From Tsukamurella sp. M9C (GTDB taxonomy: Bacteria > Actinomycetota > Actinomycetes > Mycobacteriales > Mycobacteriaceae), in contig NZ_JAIULG010000042.1 of the NCBI RefSeq assembly GCF_020169415.1, positions 1 to 41,941 on the forward strand: a DNA stretch of 41,941 bases, read 5' to 3'. The translations under genes and the position numbers were made by a program. The notes beneath the pieces are model-generated. The model made no database searches and was not told where the DNA came from. It saw only the letters and a program-made list of their open reading frames with translations. Shown in pieces: positions 33,965 to 41,941 of the stretch (positions are counted from its first letter, which is position 1; every line of letters begins with the position of its first letter).

Positions 33965-34427
33965 CGAACTCAAAGAACTCTCCTTCACCGTCTCCGGCTA
34001 CGTGGCGCGCCCCACTGCGCAGGTCTACGAGGCCGTCGCCGACCCCGACCAGCTGTCCAAGTACTTCACCACCGGCGGCGCCCGCGGCCGACTGGAGCCG
34101 AACACCGAGGTCACCTGGGACTTCGCCGACTTCCCCGGAGCCTTCCCCGTGCAGGTCGTCGAGGCGACGCCGCACTCGAAGATCGTGATCCGCTGGGACG
34201 CCGAGAACGCCGTCGCCGGCGACGGCCACACCACCACGACCTTCGAATTCGCGCCGATCGACGACGACAGCCGCACGCTCGTCACCATCACCGAGTCGGC
34301 GTGGACCGCGACCGAGGACGGCGCCAAGGGCGCGTTCGGCAACTGCATGGGCTGGACCGGCATGCTCGCCGCGATGAAGGCCTGGGTCGAGCACGGCATC
34401 AACCTGCGCGAGGGCTTCTACAAGTAG
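33960..34427 (+). CDS. SRPBCC (AHSA1-type) domain protein
   Basis: 155-aa START-like protein: KELSFTVSGYVARPTAQVYEAVADPDQLSKYFTTGGA at the N-terminus, central VTWDFADFPGAFPVQVVEATPHSKIVIRWDA, and the C-terminal helix NCMGWTGMLAAMKAWVEHGINLREGFYK. AHSA1 proteins have a hydrophobic cavity for small ligands; the physiological role of the ArsR-SRPBCC pairs is mostly unknown. ATG 33960 sits 16 bp from the divergent ArsR start; leaderless. Likely target of that ArsR. Confidence 0.87.
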   Translation: MSELKELSFTVSGYVARPTAQVYEAVADPDQLSKYFTTGGARGRLEPNTEVTWDFADFPGAFPVQVVEATPHSKIVIRWDAENAVAGDGHTTTTFEFAPIDDDSRTLVTITESAWTATEDGAKGAFGNCMGWTGMLAAMKAWVEHGINLREGFYK

Positions 34428-34469
34428 CCCACCGTCGACATCCCGCGCCCGCCCTGACAGGGTGAGGGC

Positions 34470-35333
34470 ATGTCGGACAACGCCGTCGCCCTCGCCCGGA
34501 CCGCCTACGAGACGGTCGAACCCTTCCACGTCGTCGCTTACTTCAATCCCGGTATCCGGGACGCGGTCAGCGACTTGGGGATCGACCAGCACGCCTTCTA
34601 CGTGGGCGCGCGGGCCGCACCGATCGGCGAGGCGCACGCCGCCGTCGTCGCCGCGGCCTTCTACAACTTCGCGCCGTCGCTGATCGAGGCCGCCTGGCCG
34701 GTCGCCGTCGACGCCGGCCTGGCCGAGATCGACGAGCGCCGCTACGTGATGCTCGCGGAGCAGTACCGCACCATCCTCGCCGGGATCGACCCGGCCGAGG
34801 TGCGCGCGCTCGCCGACGGATTCGGCACCGTCGTCGCCAACCTGCCCCTGGCCGGCCGGACGCTCGCGGCGGCCTGGGCGTCGTCGACGGTCCCCGACGA
34901 CCCGGCCCTGGCGCTCTGGCGCCACCTCTCGGTGCTCCGCGAATGGCGCGGCGACAACCACCTCGCCGAGCTGATCCGGCACGGTCTGACGGGCCTGGAG
35001 GCGGGCGTCCTGCACGAGGCCGACCTGCCCGACCCGGACGTGCGCCGCCGCGTCATGGGCCGCCGGTTCTTCCGCATCACCCGCGGCTACAGCGAGCAGG
35101 AGTGGGGCGACGCGGTCGCGCGCCTCACCGAGCGCGGCCTGGTCGAGGGCGACGCCGAGGAGCACCGGCTCACCGCCGAGGGCATGGGCGTCTACCTGGA
35201 CATCGAGGCCGGAACCGACGCCATCACCGCGGCGGCCTTCGGGCCCGGGACCGAGGAGCTGATCACCCGCATCCGGCCGCTGACCAAGGCCGTGATCGAC
35301 GCGGGCGTCATCCCCGGCACGAAGAAGAAGTAG
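34470..35333 (+). CDS. SCO6745/SalK-type helical protein
   Basis: 287-aa protein resembling the actinobacterial SCO6745 family (SalK-like): ARTAYETVEPFHVVAYFNP, DQHAFYVGARAAPIGEAHAAVVAAAFYNFAPSLI, LWRHLSVLREWRGDNHLAELIRHGLTGLEAGVLH and a C-terminal winged-helix-like segment (WGDAVARLTERGLVEGDAEEHRLTAEG). No catalytic motif is apparent. A CAGGGT -10-like sequence 7 bases before ATG and no SD suggest a leaderless mRNA. 42 bp after the SRPBCC gene, possibly co-regulated. Confidence 0.75.
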   Translation: MSDNAVALARTAYETVEPFHVVAYFNPGIRDAVSDLGIDQHAFYVGARAAPIGEAHAAVVAAAFYNFAPSLIEAAWPVAVDAGLAEIDERRYVMLAEQYRTILAGIDPAEVRALADGFGTVVANLPLAGRTLAAAWASSTVPDDPALALWRHLSVLREWRGDNHLAELIRHGLTGLEAGVLHEADLPDPDVRRRVMGRRFFRITRGYSEQEWGDAVARLTERGLVEGDAEEHRLTAEGMGVYLDIEAGTDAITAAAFGPGTEELITRIRPLTKAVIDAGVIPGTKKK

Positions 35334-35436
35334 CCGCCGATTCCGCGGTGCCGCCCTCGGCAACCCCGCCGACGTGAGCGTCTATTCCCGGTTTCGCTGC
35401 GGGCGTACTCGCTAGGGCGGGGGCCGCGGATCGGCG

Positions 35437-35442
35437 TAGCGT
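35437..35442 (+). promoter_or_regulatory. Candidate -10 element of the MoxR-type gene
   Basis: TAGCGT ends 7 bases before the GTG at 35450 with no SD between, the usual spacing of a leaderless actinobacterial promoter. Confidence 0.45.
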
Positions 35443-35449
35443 TGACGGC

Positions 35450-36844
35450 GTGAGCACTGCACGCCCCGACACGCTGCCCGCCACCCTCGGCGAACTCAAG
35501 GCCTCCGGCCACGTCTACCGCGGGATCAAGGACGAACTCCGTAACAACCTGCTCGCCGCGCTGCGCGCCGACACCGATCCCTGGGACGGCATCCAGGGCT
35601 TCGACGACACCGTCATCCCGCAGCTCGAGCGCGCCCTCCTGGCCGGCCACGACGTGGTCCTGCTCGGCGAGCGCGGCCAGGGCAAGACGCGGCTGATCCG
35701 CACCATCGTCGGCCTGCTCGACGAGTGGACCCCCGTGATCGACGGTGCCGAGCTCGGCGAGCATCCGTACCACCCGATCACGCCCGCCTCCATCCGGCGC
35801 GCGCAGGAGCTGGGCGACGAGCTGCCCGTCGCATGGAAGCACCGCGACGAGCGCTACTCCGAGAAGCTGGCGACGCCGGACACGTCCGTCGGCGACCTGG
35901 TCGGCGACGTCGACCCCGTCAAGGTCGCGCAGGGCCGCAGCCTCGGCGATCCCGAGACCATCCACTTCGGCCTCATCCCGCGGGCGCACCGCGGCATCGT
36001 CGCCGTCAACGAGCTGCCCGACCTCGCCGAGCGCATCCAGGTCGCGATGCTCAACGTGATGGAGGAGCGCGACATCCAGGTGCGCGGCTACACGCTGCGC
36101 CTGCCGCTGGACGTGCTGCTCCTGGCGTCGGCGAACCCCGAGGACTACACCAACCGCGGCCGCATCATCACGCCGCTCAAGGACCGCTTCGGCGCCGAGA
36201 TCCGCACGCACTACCCGCTGGACCTCGAGGACGAGGTCGCGGTCATCGAGCAGGAGGCCGACGTCGTGGCCTCCGTGCCGCAGTACCTCACCGAGGTGCT
36301 GGCCCGGTTCACCCGCGAGCTGCGCGAGTCGCCCGCCGTCGACCAGCGGTCCGGCGTCTCCGCCCGGTTCGCCATCGCGGCGCAGGAGACCATCGCCGCG
36401 GCGGCGCTGCACCGCGCGGCCGTGGGCGGCGAGGAGCTGCCCGTCGCGCGCCCCGTCGACCTGATGACGGTGCCCGACGTGCTGCGCGGCAAGGTCGAGT
36501 TCGAGGCCGGCGAGGAGGGGCGCGAGATCGCGACGCTCGTGCACCTGCTGCGTCGCGCGACGGCCGAGACGATCGGCGAGTACCTGCTGGGCGTCGACCT
36601 GGGGCCGCTCGTGGAGGCCATCGAGGCGGGCGGGCCCATCGTCACCGGTGACGACGTGACCGCCGCCGAGCTGCTGACCGCGCTCCCGGAGGTCCCGGTC
36701 CTCGCGGAGGTCTACCGCCGCCTCGAGGCCGAGTCGCCGGGGGAGCGGGCCGCCGCCGCCGAGTTCGCGCTCGAGGGGCTGTACCTGGCCCGGCGGATCG
36801 GCAAGGAGTCCGACGAGGAGGGCCAGACCGTCTATGGCGGATAG
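35450..36844 (+). CDS. MoxR/ChlI-type AAA+ ATPase (Rv0958-like)
   Basis: 464-aa AAA+ ATPase similar to magnesium-chelatase I subunits and MoxR chaperones. Walker A GERGQGKT (about 73-80), Walker B-like GIVAVNELPDLAERIQVAMLNVMEERDIQ (Asp replaced by Asn in VAVNE, as in many MoxR/ChlI proteins), sensor region LLASANPEDYTNRGRIITPLKDRF. Works with the VWA protein encoded next; such pairs remodel or metallate partner proteins, and the target here is unknown. GTG start, leaderless. The downstream ATG overlaps its last 11 bases. Confidence 0.87.
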   Translation: MSTARPDTLPATLGELKASGHVYRGIKDELRNNLLAALRADTDPWDGIQGFDDTVIPQLERALLAGHDVVLLGERGQGKTRLIRTIVGLLDEWTPVIDGAELGEHPYHPITPASIRRAQELGDELPVAWKHRDERYSEKLATPDTSVGDLVGDVDPVKVAQGRSLGDPETIHFGLIPRAHRGIVAVNELPDLAERIQVAMLNVMEERDIQVRGYTLRLPLDVLLLASANPEDYTNRGRIITPLKDRFGAEIRTHYPLDLEDEVAVIEQEADVVASVPQYLTEVLARFTRELRESPAVDQRSGVSARFAIAAQETIAAAALHRAAVGGEELPVARPVDLMTVPDVLRGKVEFEAGEEGREIATLVHLLRRATAETIGEYLLGVDLGPLVEAIEAGGPIVTGDDVTAAELLTALPEVPVLAEVYRRLEAESPGERAAAAEFALEGLYLARRIGKESDEEGQTVYGG

Positions 36845-38831
36845 GTCCTCGCGCGCGGGGCGCGACCGGCAGGGACGGCGCGGGCACCTGGCCCGGTACC
36901 GCCGCTACACCGGCGGGCCCGATCCGTTGGCGCCGCCGGTGGATCTGCGGGACGCGCTCGACGAGATCGGCCGCGACGTGATGAGCGGCGTCTCCCCGCG
37001 CCGCGCGCTGCAGGAGTACCTGCGCCGCGGCGGCGAGAACCGTCGCGGCCTCGACAAGCTCGCCGAGCTGGCGAACCGCCGGCGGCAGGAACTGTTGCAG
37101 CGCAACAACCTCGGCAAGACCTTCGAGGACGTGCAGAAGCTGCTCGACGAGGCGGTGCTCGCGGAGCGCAAGGAGCTCGCCCGGGCGCTGGACGACGACG
37201 CCCGGTTCCAGGAGATGCGCATCTCGAACCTGCCGCCGTCGGCGGCGCAGGCCGTGCGCGAGCTGGGCGACTATCCGTGGCGCTCTCCCGAGGCCGCACA
37301 GAAGTACGAGGAGATCCGCGACCTGCTCGGCCGCGAGCTCCTGGACCAGCAGTTCGCCGGGATCAAGCAGGCCCTCGAGGGCGCGACCGACGAGGACCGC
37401 GCGGCGATCCAGAAGATGCTCGACGACCTGAACACCCTGCTGGACAAGCACAACGCCGGCACCGCGACGCAGGACGACTTCGAGGACTTCATGGCCGAGC
37501 ACGGCCAGTACTTCCCCGAGAACCCGCGCAACATCGACGAGCTCATCGACGCCCTGGCCCAACGCTCGGCGGCCGCGCAGCGGCTCTACAACAGCCTCAC
37601 GCCCGAGCAGCGGGCCGAGCTGGAGGAGCTGTCGCAGGCGGCCTTCGGCTCGCCCCAGCTCTCCCAGGCGCTGAGCGACCTCACCGGCAAGCTCATGGAC
37701 GCCCGCCCCGGCGAGGACTGGTACGGCAGTCAGGAGTTCGAGGGCGATTCCGGGATGGGGTTGGGGGATGCCACGCAGGCGATGCAGGACATCGCCGACC
37801 TGGAATCCCTTGCCGAGCAACTGAGCCAGCAGCACAACGGCGCCGCGCTCGACGACATCGACCTCGACGCACTGCAGCGGCAGCTCGGCGACGAGGCCGT
37901 CGCCGACGCGCGGACACTCGCCGAACTGGAGAAGGCGCTCAAGGACCAGGGCTACTTCTCCCGGGACCCCGACGGAGCGCTGCGCCTGTCGCCCAAGGCG
38001 ATCCGGCAGCTGGGCCAGTCGATCCTCCGGGACGTCGCGGACCGTCTGACCTCCCGCGGAGGGGAGCGCAACACCGCCCGCGCCGGTGCCACCGGCGAGA
38101 CCACCGGCGCGAGCCGGGAGTGGCGGTTCGGCGACACCGAGCCCTGGGACGCCACCCGCACCGTGCTCAACGGCGTGCTCCGCCAGGCCGCCTCCGGCGA
38201 GTCGGGCCCGGTGACGCTGGACGCCAAGGACATCGAGGTCACCGAGACCGAGGCGCGCAGCCGCGCCGCCGTCGCGCTGCTCGTGGACACCAGCTTCTCC
38301 ATGGTGATGGAGGGCCGCTGGCTGCCGATGAAGCGCACGGCTCTCGCTCTGCACCAGCTGATCTCGACCCGATTCCGCGGGGACGACCTGGCGCTCATCA
38401 GCTTCGGGCGGTACGCGCGCACGCTCAGCGTCGGCGAACTGACGGGGCTGGACGGCGTCTACGAGCAGGGCACCAACCTGCACCACGCGCTCGCCCTGGC
38501 GCAGCAGCACTTCCGGTCGCATCCGAACGCGCAGCCGGTGCTCCTAGTGGTCACCGACGGCGAGCCCACCGCGCACCTCGAACGCGACGGCGAACCCTTC
38601 TTCGACTACCCGCCGCACCCGCGGACCATCGCGATGACGGTGCGCGGACTGGATGCGGTTGCCGCGCAGGGCGCGCAGATCACCGTCTTCCAGCTGGGCG
38701 ACGACCCGGGCCTGACCCGCTTCCTCACCGCCGTGGTGCGGCGCGTCGGCGGGCGGCTGGTCTCGCCGGACCTGGACGGGCTCGGTGCCGCCGTGGTCAG
38801 CGACTACCTGGGCAGTCGCAAGCGCAGGTAG
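36834..38831 (+). CDS. VWA-domain protein, partner of the MoxR-type ATPase (Rv0959-like)
   Basis: 665-aa cytoplasmic protein. Residues 1-460 are helical and charged (RRALQEYLRRGGENRRGLDKLAE, with many Gln/Glu-rich helices); the C-terminal von Willebrand A domain starts near 478 with an intact MIDAS: D485-T-S487-F-S489, the Thr in GTNLHHAL, and the Asp in VTDGEPT. It binds Mg2+ and a partner ligand and is the counterpart of ChlD. ATG 36834 inside the end of the ATPase gene ensures coupling. The TAG stop abuts the stop of the convergent gene without any gap. Confidence 0.87.
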   Translation: MADRSSRAGRDRQGRRGHLARYRRYTGGPDPLAPPVDLRDALDEIGRDVMSGVSPRRALQEYLRRGGENRRGLDKLAELANRRRQELLQRNNLGKTFEDVQKLLDEAVLAERKELARALDDDARFQEMRISNLPPSAAQAVRELGDYPWRSPEAAQKYEEIRDLLGRELLDQQFAGIKQALEGATDEDRAAIQKMLDDLNTLLDKHNAGTATQDDFEDFMAEHGQYFPENPRNIDELIDALAQRSAAAQRLYNSLTPEQRAELEELSQAAFGSPQLSQALSDLTGKLMDARPGEDWYGSQEFEGDSGMGLGDATQAMQDIADLESLAEQLSQQHNGAALDDIDLDALQRQLGDEAVADARTLAELEKALKDQGYFSRDPDGALRLSPKAIRQLGQSILRDVADRLTSRGGERNTARAGATGETTGASREWRFGDTEPWDATRTVLNGVLRQAASGESGPVTLDAKDIEVTETEARSRAAVALLVDTSFSMVMEGRWLPMKRTALALHQLISTRFRGDDLALISFGRYARTLSVGELTGLDGVYEQGTNLHHALALAQQHFRSHPNAQPVLLVVTDGEPTAHLERDGEPFFDYPPHPRTIAMTVRGLDAVAAQGAQITVFQLGDDPGLTRFLTAVVRRVGGRLVSPDLDGLGAAVVSDYLGSRKRR

Positions 38832-39434
38832 CTACTTGATCTCGACCTCAACGCCGCCCCAGAAGGCGAAGCCCTTCACCACGATCCGCGGGCCGGTGGG
38901 ATCACCCGTCTGCGGATTCTTGTGGTCGAAGGCGCCCATCACGCCCACGCCCTCGACGTGCACGTTGGCGCCGCGCGGCAGGATGATCTTCACGCCGCCC
39001 ATGACGGCGTAGGCGTTGAGCGTCACGTCGCCGACGAGGAACGTCGCCTCCCGCAGGTCCAGCGAGACGCCGCCCCAGAACGCGATCGCGGTGTGCTCGG
39101 GCCCGACGGCGACCGGCCCACGCACCTTGGTCTCCGACATCACGGCCCACTTGGTCTCGCCCATCCGCGGCACGCCGGCCGGCGCGGTCGACGGTGCGCG
39201 GTAGGCCGGGGCCGCCGTCGCGGGGAGGTTCTGCACGGCGGGCAGGTCCACCACGAGCCGGTCGAGATCGGCGAACGTGCGGGCCGCGACCGCCTGGTGC
39301 GAGCGGTCCTCGTACTCGGGAAGCGTGAGTTGCCCGAGGCCGAGGGCCTCGGAGAGCATCTCGACCACCCGGTTGCGGTCGTGATCGGATGCTCGGAGGA
39401 CGTCGCGGCGCAGGGGCTCCAACTCGTCGGACAT
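38832..39434 (-). CDS. DUF1707 / LiaF-C-like protein
   Basis: 200-aa protein. The N-terminal DUF1707 segment (LRASDHDRNRVVEMLSEALGLGQLTLPEYEDRSHQAVAARTFADLDRLVVDLP, residues about 13-65) is followed by a linker and a C-terminal beta-helix-like domain related to LiaF/toast_rack (AIAFWGGVSLDLREATF, LNAYAVMGGVKIILPRGANVHVEGVGVMGAF, GFAFWGGVEVEI). No membrane segment. LiaF-type domains take part in envelope-stress sensing in Firmicutes; the actinobacterial role is unclear. The stop codon abuts that of the VWA gene. Confidence 0.82.
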   Translation of the reverse strand: MSDELEPLRRDVLRASDHDRNRVVEMLSEALGLGQLTLPEYEDRSHQAVAARTFADLDRLVVDLPAVQNLPATAAPAYRAPSTAPAGVPRMGETKWAVMSETKVRGPVAVGPEHTAIAFWGGVSLDLREATFLVGDVTLNAYAVMGGVKIILPRGANVHVEGVGVMGAFDHKNPQTGDPTGPRIVVKGFAFWGGVEVEIK

Positions 39435-39518
39435 GCCCTCGACTCTAGGCGAATCGCCCGGCGTCGCGCTTCCCAAAAACTGCTTCGCCTTCAGGGGGCG
39501 CACTCGTCCCGGAACGCG

Positions 39519-39551
39519 ACCGTCCCCCGGTCCGAGGGACCGGGGGACGGT
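39519..39551 (-). terminator. Terminator of the H1-like tail gene
   Basis: Perfect 15-bp stem, arms ACCGTCCCCCGGTCC and GGACCGGGGGACGGT, loop of 3 nt, beginning 37 bases after the stop of the minus-strand gene at 39589. No U tract. Confidence 0.75.
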
Positions 39552-39588
39552 GCTGCTCCCGCGGGGGAGCGAGATGTTCGGTGCCGCG

Positions 39589-40569
39589 TCAGAGCAGGCG
39601 ACCCACCACGGGGAGGCGCTTGAGCAGCAGCGCGATCCCGGAGGGCTGGCCCTTCTTCGGGGCCTTCTCCTCGGCCTTCGCGACCGTCTTCGACGGTGCC
39701 TTCGGCGCGGCCTTCGCGTCCGCCTTGGCGGCGGGCTTCGAGGACTTCGCGTCGATCGAGGCGGGCGCCTTGCTCTTCGAGGCGGCGTCCTTCTGGGCGG
39801 CGATCGGGGTGATCTTGGCCTCGGAGGCCTTGACCGGCGCCTTCTTCGCGGCGGGCTTGGCGGCCGCGGGCTTCGCGGCCGGCTTGGACGCAGCGGTCTT
39901 GGCGGCAGCCGGCTTCGCAGCAGCAGTCTTGGCAGCAGCGGGCTTGGTGGCGGCCGGCTTCGCAGCGGCGGGCTTGGTGGCGGCGGACTTCGCCGGCGCC
40001 TTCTTCGCGGGCGCCTTCTTGGCCGGGGCGGCCTTCTTCGCGGCCGGGGTCGCCGTCTTGGCGGCGGCCTTCTTGGCCGGGGCCTTCGCGGCGGCCGGCT
40101 TCTCAGCGGCGGGCTTGGCGGCGGGCTTCTCAGCGGCGGCGGGCTTCGCGGCACCGTCGAGGCCGAGAACGGCCCAGGCGTCCTCCCACGCGGCGACGGC
40201 GTCGGCGGTCACGGCGAGGTTGGTGCCGGCGGTCAGCGCCTTGCCCGGGTTCTTGCCCTCCCACGCGGCGGCGAGCTTCGCCACGTGCGCGGCGTAGTCG
40301 GCGGCCGGGGCGAGCGCGATCGGCGCACCGTCGGACAGGTCGACGAGCGCCCACGCGGTGACGGGGGCCTTCGCGGCGGCCTCGGTCTTACGGGCCTGCC
40401 ATGCGTCACCGGTGGTGGCCTTCACGCGGAGCGTCTCGGTACGGCCGTCGGCTGCGGTCACGGTGACGAGGGTCGTGCTGCCCTTCGTGGTCACCTCTGC
40501 CTTGCCCCCGCGGGCCTCAACGGCAGAGACGAACAGGTCGACGGCGCGCTGTGCGGCGGTCTGAGCCAT
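39589..40569 (-). CDS. Protein with nuclease-like N-terminus and histone-H1-like Ala/Lys/Pro tail
   Basis: 326 aa. Residues 1-137 form a globular domain ([57 protein letters not shown], ending [11 protein letters not shown]). The spacing of VKxxxxxxWQ, a W-x-x-VDL strand and a final WxxLGL resembles an uncharacterised restriction-endonuclease-like domain, although conserved acidic catalytic residues are not clear. Residues about 138-305 are KPAA, AKKA and PAKKAPAKK repeats, like the tails of actinobacterial HupB and eukaryotic H1, giving a strongly basic DNA-binding-type tail. The end [16 protein letters not shown] is an amphipathic helix. Possibly a nucleoid-associated protein; function inferred only. 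Confidence 0.75.
   Translation of the reverse strand: MAQTAAQRAVDLFVSAVEARGGKAEVTTKGSTTLVTVTAADGRTETLRVKATTGDAWQARKTEAAAKAPVTAWALVDLSDGAPIALAPAADYAAHVAKLAAAWEGKNPGKALTAGTNLAVTADAVAAWEDAWAVLGLDGAAKPAAAEKPAAKPAAEKPAAAKAPAKKAAAKTATPAAKKAAPAKKAPAKKAPAKSAATKPAAAKPAATKPAAAKTAAAKPAAAKTAASKPAAKPAAAKPAAKKAPVKASEAKITPIAAQKDAASKSKAPASIDAKSSKPAAKADAKAAPKAPSKTVAKAEEKAPKKGQPSGIALLLKRLPVVGRLL
39785..40155 (-). repeat. Coding repeat for the KPAA/AKKA tail
   Basis: Degenerate repeats of GCGGCGGGCTTG-type 12- to 15-mers (plus-strand view) encode the basic tail. Prone to expansion and contraction. Confidence 0.75.
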
Positions 40570-40612
40570 GGGGTCTCTCCTGGGTTCGGTTCGTAGTGCG
40601 CCGTTCAGCGCC

Positions 40613-40642
40613 CTACTCGTGAGTTCATTAACCCACGAGTAG
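40613..40642. promoter_or_regulatory. 9-bp dyad upstream of the H1-like tail gene
   Basis: Perfect arms CTACTCGTG (40613-40621) and CACGAGTAG (40634-40642) with an AT-rich 12-base spacer, 44 to 73 bases upstream of the start at 40569. Position and symmetry fit an operator at the promoter. Confidence 0.5.
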
Positions 40643-40679
40643 TTTCGTCAACCCAAGCCGAAACGGGGGTCACAGGCGT

Positions 40680-40705
40680 AATGTGACGGGGTCGTACGTC
40701 ACATT
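40680..40705 (-). terminator. Hairpin just after the AEC transporter stop
   Basis: Arms AATGTGACG and CGTCACATT, perfect, 8-base spacer, directly after the stop at 40708-40710 on the minus strand. Probably a terminator without U tract; an operator role is also possible. Confidence 0.5.
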
Positions 40706-40707
40706 CG

Positions 40708-41646
40708 TCAGGTGAGAAGGACCGCGATCAGCATGATCGCCGGAATCGACAGGGCCGTTGTGATAAGCCCGGAATCCCTCGCCAGGATTACGCCCCGGTT
40801 GTACCGCAGGCCGTAGACCAGCACGTTCTGCGCGGTCGGGAGGGCGGCGGTCACCGTCTGCGCCATCAGGGCGTGCCCCGACTGCCCGAACAGGAAGCGC
40901 GCCATCGCCCACGCCAGTACGGGCATTGCGATCATCTTGAGCACGGTCGCCAGGGCGATGTCCCGGCGGGGCGCCTCGCCCTTCTGGAGCACCCGCACGC
41001 CGCCGAGCGAGAGCCCGAAGACGATCAGGGCCATCGGGACGGAGGCGTCGCCGAGCAGCTTCACCGGGCTCATCAACCACTCCGGCGGGTGCCACCGCGT
41101 CAGGGAGATCGTGAGCCCGATCAGCGCGCCGACGACGATCGGGTTCAGCAGCGGGGTCGCGACGGTGCGCCACAGCGGCTGCTTCGGCCCCGTGCGTTCG
41201 CGGGCCTCGGCGAGGTCGAGCATCGTGAGCGCGATCGTCGAGAAGACGAGGATCTGGAAGAGCAGCAGCGGCGCCACGTACGAGGTGTCGTGCAGCACGA
41301 AGACCGCGATCGGGATGCCGAGGTTCGACGAGTTCACGTAGCTCGAGGCGAGCGCGCCGATCGTGGCGTCGCCCATCGTCCGCCGCCAGAAGACGCGGAC
41401 GATCACGTAGTAGACCGCCGCGATCGCGAGCGCCGACCCCGCGCTCACCCACAGCCGCGAGCTGAAGAGGACGGTCACGTCGGTGGTGGCCAGCGCGTGC
41501 AGCAGGAGCGCCGGCGTCAGCAGGTAGAAGACCAGCAGCGACAGTTGCTTCTCCGGCTGCTCGCCCAGGACTTCCAACCGGCCGAGGAGCCACCCGGCCG
41601 CGATGATGATCGCGATCACGGCGAAGCCTGCCAGCACGGAAGTCAC
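40708..41646 (-). CDS. AEC (auxin efflux carrier) family transporter
   Basis: 312-aa membrane protein with two sets of five hydrophobic segments, the AEC/BASS-like fold. The first half has GWLLGRLEVLGEQPEKQLSLLVFYLLTPALLLHAL and SSYVNSSNLGIPIAVFVLHD; the second starts at LLNPIVVGALIGLTISL and has ALPTAQNVLVYGLRYN. Bacterial AEC members export or import small carboxylates such as malate or malonate; the substrate here is not known. Start ATG at 41646; no SD is obvious. Single gene. Confidence 0.85.
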   Translation of the reverse strand: MTSVLAGFAVIAIIIAAGWLLGRLEVLGEQPEKQLSLLVFYLLTPALLLHALATTDVTVLFSSRLWVSAGSALAIAAVYYVIVRVFWRRTMGDATIGALASSYVNSSNLGIPIAVFVLHDTSYVAPLLLFQILVFSTIALTMLDLAEARERTGPKQPLWRTVATPLLNPIVVGALIGLTISLTRWHPPEWLMSPVKLLGDASVPMALIVFGLSLGGVRVLQKGEAPRRDIALATVLKMIAMPVLAWAMARFLFGQSGHALMAQTVTAALPTAQNVLVYGLRYNRGVILARDSGLITTALSIPAIMLIAVLLT

Positions 41647-41801
41647 GTGCCAGAAGGTTACGCGACCGAACTATCACCGCCTCGCGGGTGGGTTCGGTGC
41701 ACGCGGCGCTCGACCCTCGGATTCTGTCCGGAATGGACAGGGCCGGCGCGGCTGTTCGACGGGCCTCCCCGGTCGCGACACAGCGCCGCGCGGGCGCCGC
41801 A

Positions 41802-41941
41802 TGGGGGACGTCGACGCCGCGTGGGGGACGGTCGGTCCCCCCACAGGAAGCCGGTCGTGCGGTGGGGGAAGAACCGCGGCGTGGGGGACGTCGACGCCGC
41901 GTGGGGGACGGTCGGTCCCCTCCGGGAAGCCGGTGGTGGGG
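41802..41941. repeat. 80-bp tandem repeat with 20-bp substructure, running off the window
   Basis: A 39-bp stretch at 41802-41840 recurs identically at 41882-41920, period 80 bp, and the following 20 bp are similar in both. Each 80-bp unit divides into four 20-bp pieces, most beginning TGGGGGACG or close to it. Runs of five G recur at about 20-bp steps. 80 is not a multiple of 3, so this is not a coding repeat. No gene is seen in 41647-41941. Confidence 0.8.

Noticed and set aside
41802-41941. CRISPR-like array
   Set aside because: The units are contiguous 80-bp tandem copies with a 20-bp sub-repeat and no variable spacers; no cas gene is present.

Overview
High-GC actinobacterial chromosome, almost certainly Mycobacteriales but not Mycobacterium itself. 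The backbone order pcrA/uvrD1, M23 peptidase, sucC-sucD, Rv0954-like, perM (Rv0955-like), purN-purH, MoxR ATPase and VWA protein (Rv0958-Rv0959-like) is the order known from M. tuberculosis. Two paralogous lipoproteins that look like the DUF7373 family, and the overall composition, suggest Tsukamurella or a close relative; this genus call is inference.

Layout. 1-1342: the C-terminus of PcrA, a shared terminator, and a membrane-anchored M23 peptidase. 1538-5773 (minus strand): an M-box (ykoK) magnesium riboswitch, two candidate tandem short ORFs, mgtC, a duplicated ABC permease and an ABC ATPase with a C-terminal AAA-associated domain. There is no substrate-binding protein. 5837-16157 (plus strand): a TetR regulator followed by a leucine/itaconate-type catabolic operon (accD1-accA1-fadE19-MaoC hydratase-citE-fadD35) that ends in acetoacetyl-CoA synthetase in place of the scoAB CoA-transferase. 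16158-21281 (minus strand): five exported proteins, namely two paralogous lipoproteins around a GH10-like lipoprotein, a DUF4189 protein and an LprG/LppX-type lipoprotein.

21555-23637: sucCD with a strong terminator. 23719-25877: an MFS transporter divergent from a LysR regulator. 25966-30835: a Tyr/Gly/Gln-repeat membrane protein, perM, purN and purH. 30940-31755: a class II aldolase-type protein. About 31820-33590: a scar holding a paaC-like remnant, an intact IS110-family element and about 500 bp of non-coding sequence rich in palindromes. 33593-35333: an ArsR/SRPBCC divergent pair with overlapping control sequences, then an SCO6745-type protein. 35450-39434: the MoxR/VWA pair and a DUF1707/LiaF-like protein. 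39589-41646: a protein with a histone-H1-like Ala/Lys/Pro tail and an AEC transporter. The window ends in an 80-bp tandem repeat.

Most noteworthy: an ABC transporter and mgtC placed behind a magnesium riboswitch and two short ORFs, an arrangement reminiscent of the enterobacterial mgtM/mgtP leader. The perM homologue lies in the same window, and loss of perM in M. tuberculosis causes a magnesium-dependent division defect. A second broad signal is the 9-mer GCACCGTCG, which I counted by eye about 31 times on the two strands, far above the one or two expected from base composition.
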